Shown here piece after piece: positions 1 to 6,066 of a DNA stretch of 24,219 nt. This DNA comes from UBA1794 sp050946375 (GTDB taxonomy: Bacteria; Bacteroidota; Bacteroidia; Bacteroidales; Bacteroidaceae). The DNA lies in NCBI GenBank assembly GCA_050946375.1, contig JBMNUT010000023.1, positions 1 to 24,219 of the forward strand, given 5' to 3'. The stretch's first letter is position 1, and every line of letters starts with the position of its first letter. The notes under the pieces are model-generated. The model searched no databases and had not been told where the DNA came from. It saw only the letters and a list, made by a program, of their open reading frames with translations. The translations under genes and the position numbers were made by a program.

Positions 1-218
1 AAAACGCTGTAAGATAATAGGATAGGTGCACTTTTGATTACTCATTATTATATAGTATGAGTAATTTCAAGCCCGAAAATACACTGTTTTACCGATAAAC
101 AAACCTCAAAAGAACGATAAGCAAACGGGCTTATCGTGCAAAAATCCATCGCATATACTCCAAAGCCGCAGCAGTAAAAGACAAAAGTGGCGGCCGTTTT
201 CCCAAAAAGTACAGGCAG

Positions 219-247
219 AAAAGCCCAATAGGCGAGAGGCTTTTTTT
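219..247 (+). terminator. Rho-independent terminator-like hairpin
   Basis: AAAAGCC at 219-225 pairs with GGCTTTT at 238-244 across a 12 nt loop, and the plus strand continues as a run of seven T ending at 247. The stem is short, so strength is uncertain. The T run also supplies the TTTG -33 element of the next promoter, so terminator and promoter are packed together. The gene it would terminate lies left of the window. Confidence 0.5.
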
Positions 248-275
248 GAAGTCTACTGCAAATCGCATATTTTTG
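245..275 (+). promoter_or_regulatory. Bacteroidetes-type promoter before the RelA/SpoT relic
   Basis: The -33 element TTTG is at 245-248 and the -7 element TATTTTTG (consensus TAnnTTTG) is at 268-275, 19 nt apart. It lies about 80 nt upstream of the presumed original start codon at 358. The promoter looks intact although the gene below it is not. Confidence 0.6.
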
Positions 276-357
276 TAGGCAAAGAAAGAAGAAACCTCCT
301 GCTACACCCTAACTTCAAACCGAGAAGGCAATAAGCAGAAAACATAAAGAACAATAC

Positions 358-1121
358 ATGAAATACACAGAAACTCCCCTGTAAGCCATAGCCCAAGAGT
401 TTGGGACACGACCTCTCCGTACGGCTTCGGCAAAGCGGAATCATGCACCGCCTCTTCATGCGTGTCAAAACCCTGCAATCCATCGAGCAAAAATTGAAAG
501 CAAAAGGCAACGCATACAGCCCGGACGGGAAACGACTGCAAGACCTTGTCGGCTTACGCATCGTACTTTATTTTCCCGAAGATGTAGACATTATTGCTTT
601 CCATCTGAGCGGTGGAGAAATTGTGAAGGAAGTTGTCGACGAACTCGATGCCACTACTTTCCGCCCGCAACGGCTCAACCTGACCCTGCGCCTCCCCGAA
701 TCGAAACGGGAAGCCTTCCGCGCCGCGCTCCCCGCGCATTGCGCTGCGCTCATCAACGATACTTATGAAGTACAGATACGCACTGTCTTCTCCGAAGGAT
801 GGCACGAAGTGGAGCACGACTTGCGCTACAAATGCCGTTCCGACTGGGAAGGCTGCTCCACATACAGCCGTAAGCTGAACGGGATACTGGCCACGCTGGA
901 AACTGCAGAATGGAGCATGCAAGTTCTCTTTCGTGAAATGGCCGAAAAACCGCATGGAAGGCAACTTCAGTGCCATGCTGCACTCACCCATCGCAACCAG
1001 CTTCCGCTTGACCACGACCATATTCTCTTTCTGGTGAACCGTATCGAAATACAAAATGAAGATATCTGCCCTCGAAAGTGAGGAAATCCAGCAACAATTC
1101 ACCCACTTCTTCCAAAGCTAA
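358..1121 (+). pseudogene. Decayed RelA/SpoT-domain (p)ppGpp synthetase-like gene
   Basis: The longest readable piece (from about 401, stop at 1079-1081) matches the RelA_SpoT nucleotidyltransferase domain. It has a basic segment ending in RVKTLQSIEQKL, then RLQDLVGLRIVLYF, then YEVQIRTVFSEGWHEVEHDL, the region with the conserved Q-R-E and H-E-V residues. Homologues normally start with a short helix; here that piece reads from ATG 358 in a different frame, hits TAA at 382-384, and rejoins the family sequence in the 401 frame. After about 949 the family-like MEGNFSAMLHS continues in another frame from 954. LPLDHDHILFLVNRI then returns in the first frame, and ALESEEIQQQF is in the 954 frame again, ending at TAA 1119. 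The part between AMLHS and LPLDHD looks shorter than in relatives, suggesting a deletion. This is one stop, at least three frameshifts and probable internal loss, so it is very unlikely to make active enzyme. Confidence 0.75.
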
Positions 1122-1211
1122 CCCCCTGCACGACTGGTTCGAAAGTGCAGCACCTATTATATATAAGGTAGTTTCTCTTTCAGGAAGTTGCTTAATCTTC
1201 GCCGAAGCGTT

Positions 1212-2144
1212 TCAACGGGCAGTAGAATCGGCTTGGGTTAGAGCAAGAATCTTCTTCTCCACCACCCAGTCATCCGGTGTCATTTGGGGCGAGGGTATGC
1301 GGCAAGTGCGTATAACATCTTCTGCGCAACAAGTATAATCATAGTATTTTCGTTCCTCTTCACTCAAGGCTTCAAGCGGTTTTAGCGCACCTTCGATCTG
1401 AAGAAACTCCTCACGCGCAATGCTATCGGAGTGCTTTACCAACAATATACGCCGGGCTATGGGGCTATGATTATAGTCGAGACAAGTGTAAAGCCCGCGC
1501 AAATAAGGAGGACGGTCATACATGGGCAGCTCGAGGAGTATATGAAACAATGTAAGCTGCGGAGGTTGGTTTTCATTGAATACGAGATAAAGATGGCTGA
1601 AGCTGTCCATCAGCGCAATTCCCCAATGAGTAGCGCCATAAGCACTGCGGTGACCGACTTCGGCATAACGACCGTTTTCAGCAGGGGCTATAAGATAAGG
1701 CTCGATCTTCAGGCGCGCACTGCCAGACGAGCGGCTGTAACTGATATAAGTACCGCTGATGTTGAACAGACGGTCGGCAGTTTGCTGCATATTACGCTCA
1801 ATCTGTTGGAGTAACGGAGGCATGGAAGCGGCAGCAACCGCATCGTCGTCAGCTACGGCGGCAGGGGAATGAAAATCGGTGGTATAGAGTACGTCTTTCA
1901 AAGCGGCAAGCGAGCCCAGAAATTTCTTCTTCGAAACATTGTTGACCCATACGAGAGCCGCGCTAAGCGCCTCATCGACCGACATACCCTGCTCGATGTT
2001 CTTAAAATAAGTAGGGAATACAGTCGTATAAATGGCAGAGAGTACACTTGGAGCGATACCCGCTTTCTCTGCTATTTCTTTCATTCTTATCCCTTTTTGC
2101 CGGAGATAAGTTATCCGATCATACAAGGCCTGGAAGTCTTCCAT
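1212..2144 (-). CDS. Unrecognised protein with N-terminal helix-turn-helix
   Basis: I do not recognise this 310-residue protein. Near its N-terminus, the segment reading GIRMKEIAEKAGIAPSVLSA has the look of an XRE/Cro-type helix-turn-helix, preceded by an YDRITYLRQK helix. The remaining roughly 260 residues are soluble-looking with no membrane segments. They contain a central region rich in Tyr and Gly (ISGTYISYSRSSGSARLKIEP) and a C-terminal part with several Cys residues (YDYTCCAEDVIRTC). I start it at ATG 2144. A TTG further upstream overlaps the TACCTTTG promoter element, so it would lie at or before the transcript start. The gene is divergent from the phosphonate operon with about 250 bp between start codons. 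It could be that operon's regulator, but nothing in the protein proves it. No clear terminator follows the stop codon at 1212. Confidence 0.7.
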   Translation of the reverse strand: MEDFQALYDRITYLRQKGIRMKEIAEKAGIAPSVLSAIYTTVFPTYFKNIEQGMSVDEALSAALVWVNNVSKKKFLGSLAALKDVLYTTDFHSPAAVADDDAVAAASMPPLLQQIERNMQQTADRLFNISGTYISYSRSSGSARLKIEPYLIAPAENGRYAEVGHRSAYGATHWGIALMDSFSHLYLVFNENQPPQLTLFHILLELPMYDRPPYLRGLYTCLDYNHSPIARRILLVKHSDSIAREEFLQIEGALKPLEALSEEERKYYDYTCCAEDVIRTCRIPSPQMTPDDWVVEKKILALTQADSTAR

Positions 2145-2189
2145 CGGGGAATATCTGTGTATTTCGTTCTTACTTTTTATTTCGTAATG

Positions 2190-2197
2190 CAAAGGTA
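2190..2197 (-). promoter_or_regulatory. -7 promoter element of the leftward HTH gene
   Basis: On the minus strand this reads TACCTTTG, matching TAnnTTTG. No good TTTG -33 element is visible at the usual distance, so the promoter may be weak or activated. It argues for the downstream ATG at 2144 as start codon. Confidence 0.5.
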
Positions 2198-2245
2198 TAT
2201 TTGTTCACATTACATTGATGTTACATTCTCATATAATATATATTA

Positions 2246-2259
2246 CTTTAACGTGAAAG
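2246..2259. promoter_or_regulatory. Imperfect palindrome in the divergent intergenic region
   Basis: The 14 bp CTTTAACGTGAAAG is symmetric at 12 of 14 positions. It lies between the leftward HTH gene and the rightward phosphonate operon, where an operator would be expected. It also resembles the core of a ParB parS site (12 of 16 positions of the usual consensus), but it is far from parB and an operator is the simpler reading. Its function is inferred from position only. Confidence 0.3.
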
Positions 2260-2315
2260 ACTTGTTGCATGAAGATTACTGAATTGTTACGGGTTTATGA
2301 TTCTTATTTTATTCA

Positions 2316-2346
2316 TTTCCCAGGCGAAAAGGGCGGCCTACTTTTG
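2316..2346 (+). promoter_or_regulatory. Promoter of the phosphonate operon
   Basis: The -7 element TACTTTTG (TAnnTTTG) is at 2339-2346. A weak T-rich -33 element (ATTTCC) lies about 20 nt upstream. The transcript would start roughly 45 nt before ATG 2396. Confidence 0.5.
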
Positions 2347-2395
2347 CGCCAGAATTTGAAAGACGAAAAGAAAGTTACTCTAAGCCTACAAAGAG

Positions 2396-3751
2396 ATGAA
2401 GAATACATTGCTTTTGCCACACAAAAGACACTACCCGATGCCCGATTGGCTGTTTGTCCTCTGGGCCGGAGGCACGGCGCTTTTGTCCTATTCCCTGGTC
2501 TATGCCTTGCGCAAACCCTTTACGGCAGCCGAATTTGCCGGCCTGCAAGTATCCGGGATGGACTACAAAGTGGCGGTCAGCATTGTGCAACTGTTAGGCT
2601 ACGTAAGCGCAAAATTATTGGGCATCAAGTTCATCTCCGAACTCAAACCCGAAGGGCGCCTGCGATTCATCATAGGCTCGGCGGCGCTGTCCGAGGTGTC
2701 CCTCATAGCTTTCGGACTGCTCCCGGCACCTTATAATATAGGGGCATTGTACTTCAACGGGCTCTCGTTGGGATGCATGTGGGGCGTGATTTTCAGCTTT
2801 CTCGAAGGCCGTCGCACGACAGACGTACTGGCAAGCATTATGGGCGTGAGCATGGCACTCAGCTCGGGGGTAGCCAAATCGATGGGACTGTTCGTGCTCC
2901 ACGATCTGGGCGTCAGCGAATTCTGGATGCCCGCCTTGGTGGGAGCGGCAGCATTCCCGCTGCTTTGTCTGACAGGATGGATGATGACGCGCTTCCCGCG
3001 CCCGTCGGCTGCCGATATAGCCGCACGTTCACAACGGGTAACCCTCGACGGTTCCCAGCGCTGGGCTCTGTTCCGCCGCTTCATGCCCTTGCTGATTCTG
3101 CTGTTCGGCGCCAATCTGCTGCTCACCGTACAACGCGATGTCAAAGAAGACTTCATCGTATGTATCATCGATGTGAGTACGATTTCGTCATGGGCCTTTG
3201 CCCGGATTGATGCCATCGCCACGCTTCTCCTGTTGGGCATCTTCTCGCTGCTGGCCACATCGGGCAACCATCTTAAGGTACTCTGCTGCCTGCTTGCCCT
3301 GTCGACCTGCGGAATGGGAACCCTTGCCTTGCTGGGCGCAGAAGGAGGAAGCGCAGCTTTACCCACCACGACGTGGCTCTTCCTGCAAAGTTTCTGCCTC
3401 GATATCGCCTATCTGAGCTTCCAGACCATCTTTTTCGAACGCTTCATTGCCTGCTTCAGGGTAAAAGGAAACGTCGGTTTCTTCATCATTACAATCGACT
3501 TTGTCGGCTACCTGGGCACACTCGGGCTGCTGCTCTTCAAGGAACTGTGCGCCGCCCACGTAGACTGGGCCTCCTTCTACAACCACATGAGCCTGTACAT
3601 CGGTATCAGCTGCTGCCTGGCCTTCACCGCCTCGATTGTCTACATCATTCAGGCCCGCAAGCGCAAAACCGGTCAGCAACCCGCCGAATCCGAGACGGAA
3701 GAGAACAGCGAAAACAAAGAAGAATTATACGTAATCAATACAGCACTATGA
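2396..3751 (+). CDS. DUF5690-family MFS-like permease, probable phosphonate importer
   Basis: This is a 451-residue polytopic inner-membrane protein with roughly twelve hydrophobic segments spread along its length, as in the major facilitator superfamily. Features include an early basic loop motif (YALRKPF, about residues 36-42) like that of UhpC/GlpT-type transporters, and LSLGCMWGVIFSFLEGRRT near residue 125. The C-terminal tail after about residue 420 is hydrophilic and acidic and probably cytoplasmic. It matches the Bacteroidetes family known as DUF5690. The stop codon overlaps the phnX start (ATGA at 3748-3751), indicating translational coupling. Because its partners degrade 2-aminoethylphosphonate and there is no phosphonate ABC transporter here, I infer that it imports that compound. 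The substrate is not shown by the sequence. ATG 2396 follows the promoter by about 50 nt; a second Met at residue 15 is a possible alternative start. Confidence 0.8.
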   Translation: MKNTLLLPHKRHYPMPDWLFVLWAGGTALLSYSLVYALRKPFTAAEFAGLQVSGMDYKVAVSIVQLLGYVSAKLLGIKFISELKPEGRLRFIIGSAALSEVSLIAFGLLPAPYNIGALYFNGLSLGCMWGVIFSFLEGRRTTDVLASIMGVSMALSSGVAKSMGLFVLHDLGVSEFWMPALVGAAAFPLLCLTGWMMTRFPRPSAADIAARSQRVTLDGSQRWALFRRFMPLLILLFGANLLLTVQRDVKEDFIVCIIDVSTISSWAFARIDAIATLLLLGIFSLLATSGNHLKVLCCLLALSTCGMGTLALLGAEGGSAALPTTTWLFLQSFCLDIAYLSFQTIFFERFIACFRVKGNVGFFIITIDFVGYLGTLGLLLFKELCAAHVDWASFYNHMSLYIGISCCLAFTASIVYIIQARKRKTGQQPAESETEENSENKEELYVINTAL

Positions 3752-4542
3752 AAAAAATCGAATGTGTCATTCTCGACTGGGCCGGCACAGCCGTCGACTA
3801 CGGATGTTTTGCTCCCGTGGCCGCCTTCGTCGAAAGTTTCAAAACGATGGGACTCACCGTTACACCCGCCGAAACACGGGCACACATGGGACTCACCAAG
3901 GTAGAGGAAATACGAGCCCTCTTCCGCGCAGAGCACGTAAGCGCACAATTCCGTGCCCAATACGGCCGCCCCTACGACGAAAACGACGTACAGACTTGCT
4001 ACAGCGAGTTCCAGCGCATTCTCATGAGTTCCCTCCCCCGCTACTCCCAGCCCATAGCCGGCGTAGTAGAGACGCTCGACCTTCTGCGCGAAAAGGGCCT
4101 CACCATAGGCTCCACCACGGGCTACACGGACGAAATGATGCACAGCGTCATCCCCGCCGCCGCACAACGCGGATATTGGGTAGACGACTGCGTCACCTCC
4201 GACGGCCTGCCCGGCGGACGCCCCCACCCTTACATGATTTACAAGAACATGTGCGACCTGGCAGTGCCCTCGCCCCATTCCGTACTGAAGTGCGGCGACA
4301 CGATAGCCGACATACACGAAGGCCTCAACGCCGGCGTATGGAGCGTAGGCGTCATCTTGGGCAGCAACGAACTCGCCCTGACCGAAGACGAAGTAAAAGC
4401 CATGCCCGCCCAGGAACTGCAGCAACGCATGTACGAGGTACGCTACCGCATGTATGCCGCCGGCGCACACTTCGTAATCGATACCCTCCGCGAGCTGCCC
4501 GACCTGATTGAAGCCATCAACCAACGCATGCAAAACCAATAA
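3748..4542 (+). CDS. phnX: Phosphonoacetaldehyde hydrolase (phosphonatase)
   Basis: This cytoplasmic HAD-superfamily enzyme hydrolyses phosphonoacetaldehyde to acetaldehyde and phosphate, the second step of 2-aminoethylphosphonate breakdown. The 264-residue length fits the family. The nucleophile motif is VILDWAGTAVD, with Asp10 as nucleophile. The phosphonatase-specific Schiff-base lysine sits in HMGLTKVEEI (Lys51), matching the catalytic Lys near position 53 of studied enzymes. Downstream are TTGYTDEMM (HAD motif II), the Arg-Pro-His-Pro segment GGRPHPYMIY, and KCGDTIADIHEG with the acidic motif III/IV. The start codon overlaps the stop of the upstream permease by 4 nt. phnW follows after a 58 nt gap, so the three genes are probably one transcript. 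All expected catalytic residues are present. Confidence 0.95.
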   Translation: MKKIECVILDWAGTAVDYGCFAPVAAFVESFKTMGLTVTPAETRAHMGLTKVEEIRALFRAEHVSAQFRAQYGRPYDENDVQTCYSEFQRILMSSLPRYSQPIAGVVETLDLLREKGLTIGSTTGYTDEMMHSVIPAAAQRGYWVDDCVTSDGLPGGRPHPYMIYKNMCDLAVPSPHSVLKCGDTIADIHEGLNAGVWSVGVILGSNELALTEDEVKAMPAQELQQRMYEVRYRMYAAGAHFVIDTLRELPDLIEAINQRMQNQ

Positions 4543-4600
4543 TCCCTCACTCCGCACCGCACAACCAAAACACCGTATCAACTTAAAAAAAGAAAACGAC

Positions 4601-5689
4601 ATGAGACCTTACTTATTACTGACACCCGGCCCGCTGACCACGAGCGAAACCGTAAAAGAAGCCATGATGAGCGACTGGTGCACGTGGGACGAAGACTACA
4701 ACGTGGGCATCGTTCAGGCCATCCGCAGCCAGCTCGTCCGTCTCGGCGCCTCCCGTCCCGACGACTACACCGCCGTACTCCTCCAAGGCAGCGGCACATA
4801 CTGCGTGGAAGCCACCCTCGGCACCGCCATACGCCCCGACGACCATCTCCTCATCGCAGCCAACGGCGCCTACGGAAAACGCATGGGCACCATGGCCGAC
4901 TACTACCACTTGCAATACCAACTGCTGCAGTTCGACGAGACGACCGCCGTAGACCCCGAAGTCATTGCCCGCCATCTCGACGCACATCCCGAAGTGAGTC
5001 ACGTTGCCGTCGTACACTGCGAGACGACAACCGGCGTACTCAACCCCCTCGAGTCCATAGCCCGCATCGTCAAAGAGCGCGGCAAAATCCTCATAGTCGA
5101 CGCCATGAGCAGCTTCGGCGGCATACCCATCGACCTTTCCGCCCTCGGCATCGACTTCCTCATCAGCAGCGCCAACAAGTGCATACAAGGCGTACCCGGA
5201 TTCGGCTTCATCCTTGCCCGCCGCAGCCTGCTCCAAGCCTGCAAGGGAACTGCCCGCTCCCTCTCGCTCGACCTCTACGACCAGTGGCACACCATGGAAG
5301 AAGGCCACGGAAAATGGCGCTTCACATCGCCCACCCACGTAGTACGCGCCTTCCTCCAGGCCCTCCACGAGCTCGAAGCCGAAGGCGGAATCAGCGCCCG
5401 CCACGCCCGCTACTGCCAAAACCACCGCACCCTCGTCGACGGCATGCGACAGGCCGGATTCCAAACCCTCCTGCCCGATGCCATCCAGTCGCCCGTCATC
5501 ACCTCCTTCCTCTACCCCACTTCCGACTTCGACTTCCCCGGCTTCTACCATCAACTCAAAGCCCAGGGCTTCGTCATCTACCCCGGAAAAATATCCCAGG
5601 CTCCCACTTTCCGCATCGGCAACATAGGCGATGTCTACCCCGCCGACTTCAGTCGCCTCGTTGAGACCATACGCCAGCTGCGTCCGTAG
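4601..5689 (+). CDS. phnW: 2-aminoethylphosphonate-pyruvate transaminase
   Basis: This PLP-dependent class V aminotransferase moves the amino group of 2-aminoethylphosphonate to pyruvate, giving phosphonoacetaldehyde and alanine and so feeding PhnX. It has 362 residues, the usual family size. The N-terminus MRPYLLLTPGPLTTS and the WCTWDEDYN segment are characteristic of PhnW. GSGTYCVEA forms part of the cofactor phosphate site. DAMSSFGG supplies the Asp (about 167) that contacts the pyridine nitrogen. SANKCIQGVPGFGF carries the Schiff-base Lys193. I chose ATG 4601 because the family begins at this Met; the in-frame upstream extension overlaps phnX and looks non-coding. The preceding A-rich stretch is typical of Bacteroidetes translation starts. 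A long hairpin terminator follows. Confidence 0.95.
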   Translation: MRPYLLLTPGPLTTSETVKEAMMSDWCTWDEDYNVGIVQAIRSQLVRLGASRPDDYTAVLLQGSGTYCVEATLGTAIRPDDHLLIAANGAYGKRMGTMADYYHLQYQLLQFDETTAVDPEVIARHLDAHPEVSHVAVVHCETTTGVLNPLESIARIVKERGKILIVDAMSSFGGIPIDLSALGIDFLISSANKCIQGVPGFGFILARRSLLQACKGTARSLSLDLYDQWHTMEEGHGKWRFTSPTHVVRAFLQALHELEAEGGISARHARYCQNHRTLVDGMRQAGFQTLLPDAIQSPVITSFLYPTSDFDFPGFYHQLKAQGFVIYPGKISQAPTFRIGNIGDVYPADFSRLVETIRQLRP

Positions 5690-5725
5690 CCCCTGCCTTT
5701 CGGAAAAAGTGACCGATAAAAGAGA

Positions 5726-5767
5726 AAAAAGCTGCAGTGCTTTTTGCTGAAAGCACTGCAGCTTTTT
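5726..5767 (+). terminator. Strong hairpin terminator after phnW, copy 1 of a repeated hairpin
   Basis: An 18 bp perfect stem (5726-5743 and 5750-5767) closes a 6 nt loop and runs into a T tract. The core is GCTGCAGTGCTTT with its complement. The sequence just after it (TGTCATTTCC, then CGCACC and TTTTC) is nearly the same as after the hairpin at 9424-9464, so the two are copies of one element. Being symmetric with A and T runs on both sides, it may terminate in both directions. Confidence 0.85.
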
Positions 5768-5916
5768 GTCATTTCCTACGCACCTTTTTCCTCCTTCAGC
5801 AAGCCTTCGCGACCGAGTCCCCGGCACTCCCAGGCAAAAAGCGGCAACACTTCCCGAAAAAGACGCGGGTAGTTTTCAGGGAAAGTAGCGAGGTGTCAAA
5901 AAAAAATACCGCCTAC

Positions 5917-5951
5917 TTTGGAAGGAAACAAAAAACTTTTTTCTATCTTTG
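5917..5951 (+). promoter_or_regulatory. Upstream promoter of the LRR-transglutaminase-TlpA gene
   Basis: TTTG at 5917-5920 and the perfect -7 element TATCTTTG at 5944-5951 are separated by 23 nt, at the long end of the normal range. The start codon is 115 nt downstream. Confidence 0.55.
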
Positions 5952-5956
5952 CTTTC

Positions 5957-6040
5957 GCGAAGAAAGGACACGGCTCGGCATAGTCAAGGTGAAGTCCTTG
6001 TTTCCCTTTTGCCACTGCACTCGCCTTTGCGTATTTTTTG
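5957..6040 (+). repeat. Dispersed promoter-bearing repeat, copy 1
   Basis: The 15 nt CTCGGCATAGTCAAG at 5974-5988 is identical to 20590-20604. Similarity extends on both sides, including TTTTGCCAC or GTTTGCCAC and the C-rich run ending in CGCCTTT. Within this copy, TTTG at 6008-6011 and TATTTTTTG at 6032-6040 are spaced like -33 and -7 promoter elements, though the -7 element has one extra T. The repeat ends just before the start of the gene at 6067, as the second copy does before the aminotransferase gene. Confidence 0.6.
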
Positions 6041-6066
6041 TTGCATCATTACCAATCTTATTACTC

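Larger units (their letters stand above)
1..357. other. Left-end non-coding stretch
   Basis: I see no convincing gene here. The stretch contains an inverted repeat, ATTACTCAT at 37-45 and ATGAGTAAT at 57-65, with an AT-rich 11 nt loop. A 9 bp hairpin lies at 114-137 (ACGATAAGC and GCTTATCGT). On the minus strand it is followed by a short T-rich run, so it could end a leftward transcript, but no leftward gene ends here. A rightward terminator and a promoter at 219-275 are listed separately. The function of the first two structures is unknown. Confidence 0.5.

Noticed and set aside
200..225. Similarity of AAAAAGTACAGG with AAAAGTACAGG near 18361
   Set aside because: The shared stretch is short and A-rich and the flanks do not align well, so chance or a generic leader sequence is as likely as a repeat.
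368..384. Thr-rich linker in MltD (residues 368-384) as a frameshift or expansion artefact
   Set aside because: The codons vary and the frame continues into a clean LysM domain, so it is an ordinary flexible linker; these coordinates are residues of the protein at 14163-15470.
1128..1180. Hairpin ACCT...AGGT near 1152-1169 as terminator for the leftward HTH gene
   Set aside because: The stem is only 4 bp strong and no T run follows on the minus strand.
2245..2260. Possible parS site (ACGTGAAA core)
   Set aside because: Only 12 of 16 positions match the consensus, it is 14 kb from parB, and its place between divergent promoters suits an operator better.
2269..2736. Rightward frame beginning MKITELLRVYDSYF in the intergenic region before the MFS gene
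   Set aside because: It spans the operon promoter and then overlaps the MFS gene out of frame with Arg- and Pro-rich shadow sequence; no family resemblance.
4616..5827. Long leftward frame opposite phnW, and similar long frames opposite other genes
   Set aside because: Gly, Ala, Val and Glu bias, no motifs, and exact opposition to well-supported genes mark it as an artefact of strong C-ending codon use.
5737..6066. In-frame extension of the fusion gene upstream of ATG 6067
   Set aside because: It runs through the terminator hairpin arm, both promoters and the dispersed repeat, and a good signal peptide begins at 6067.
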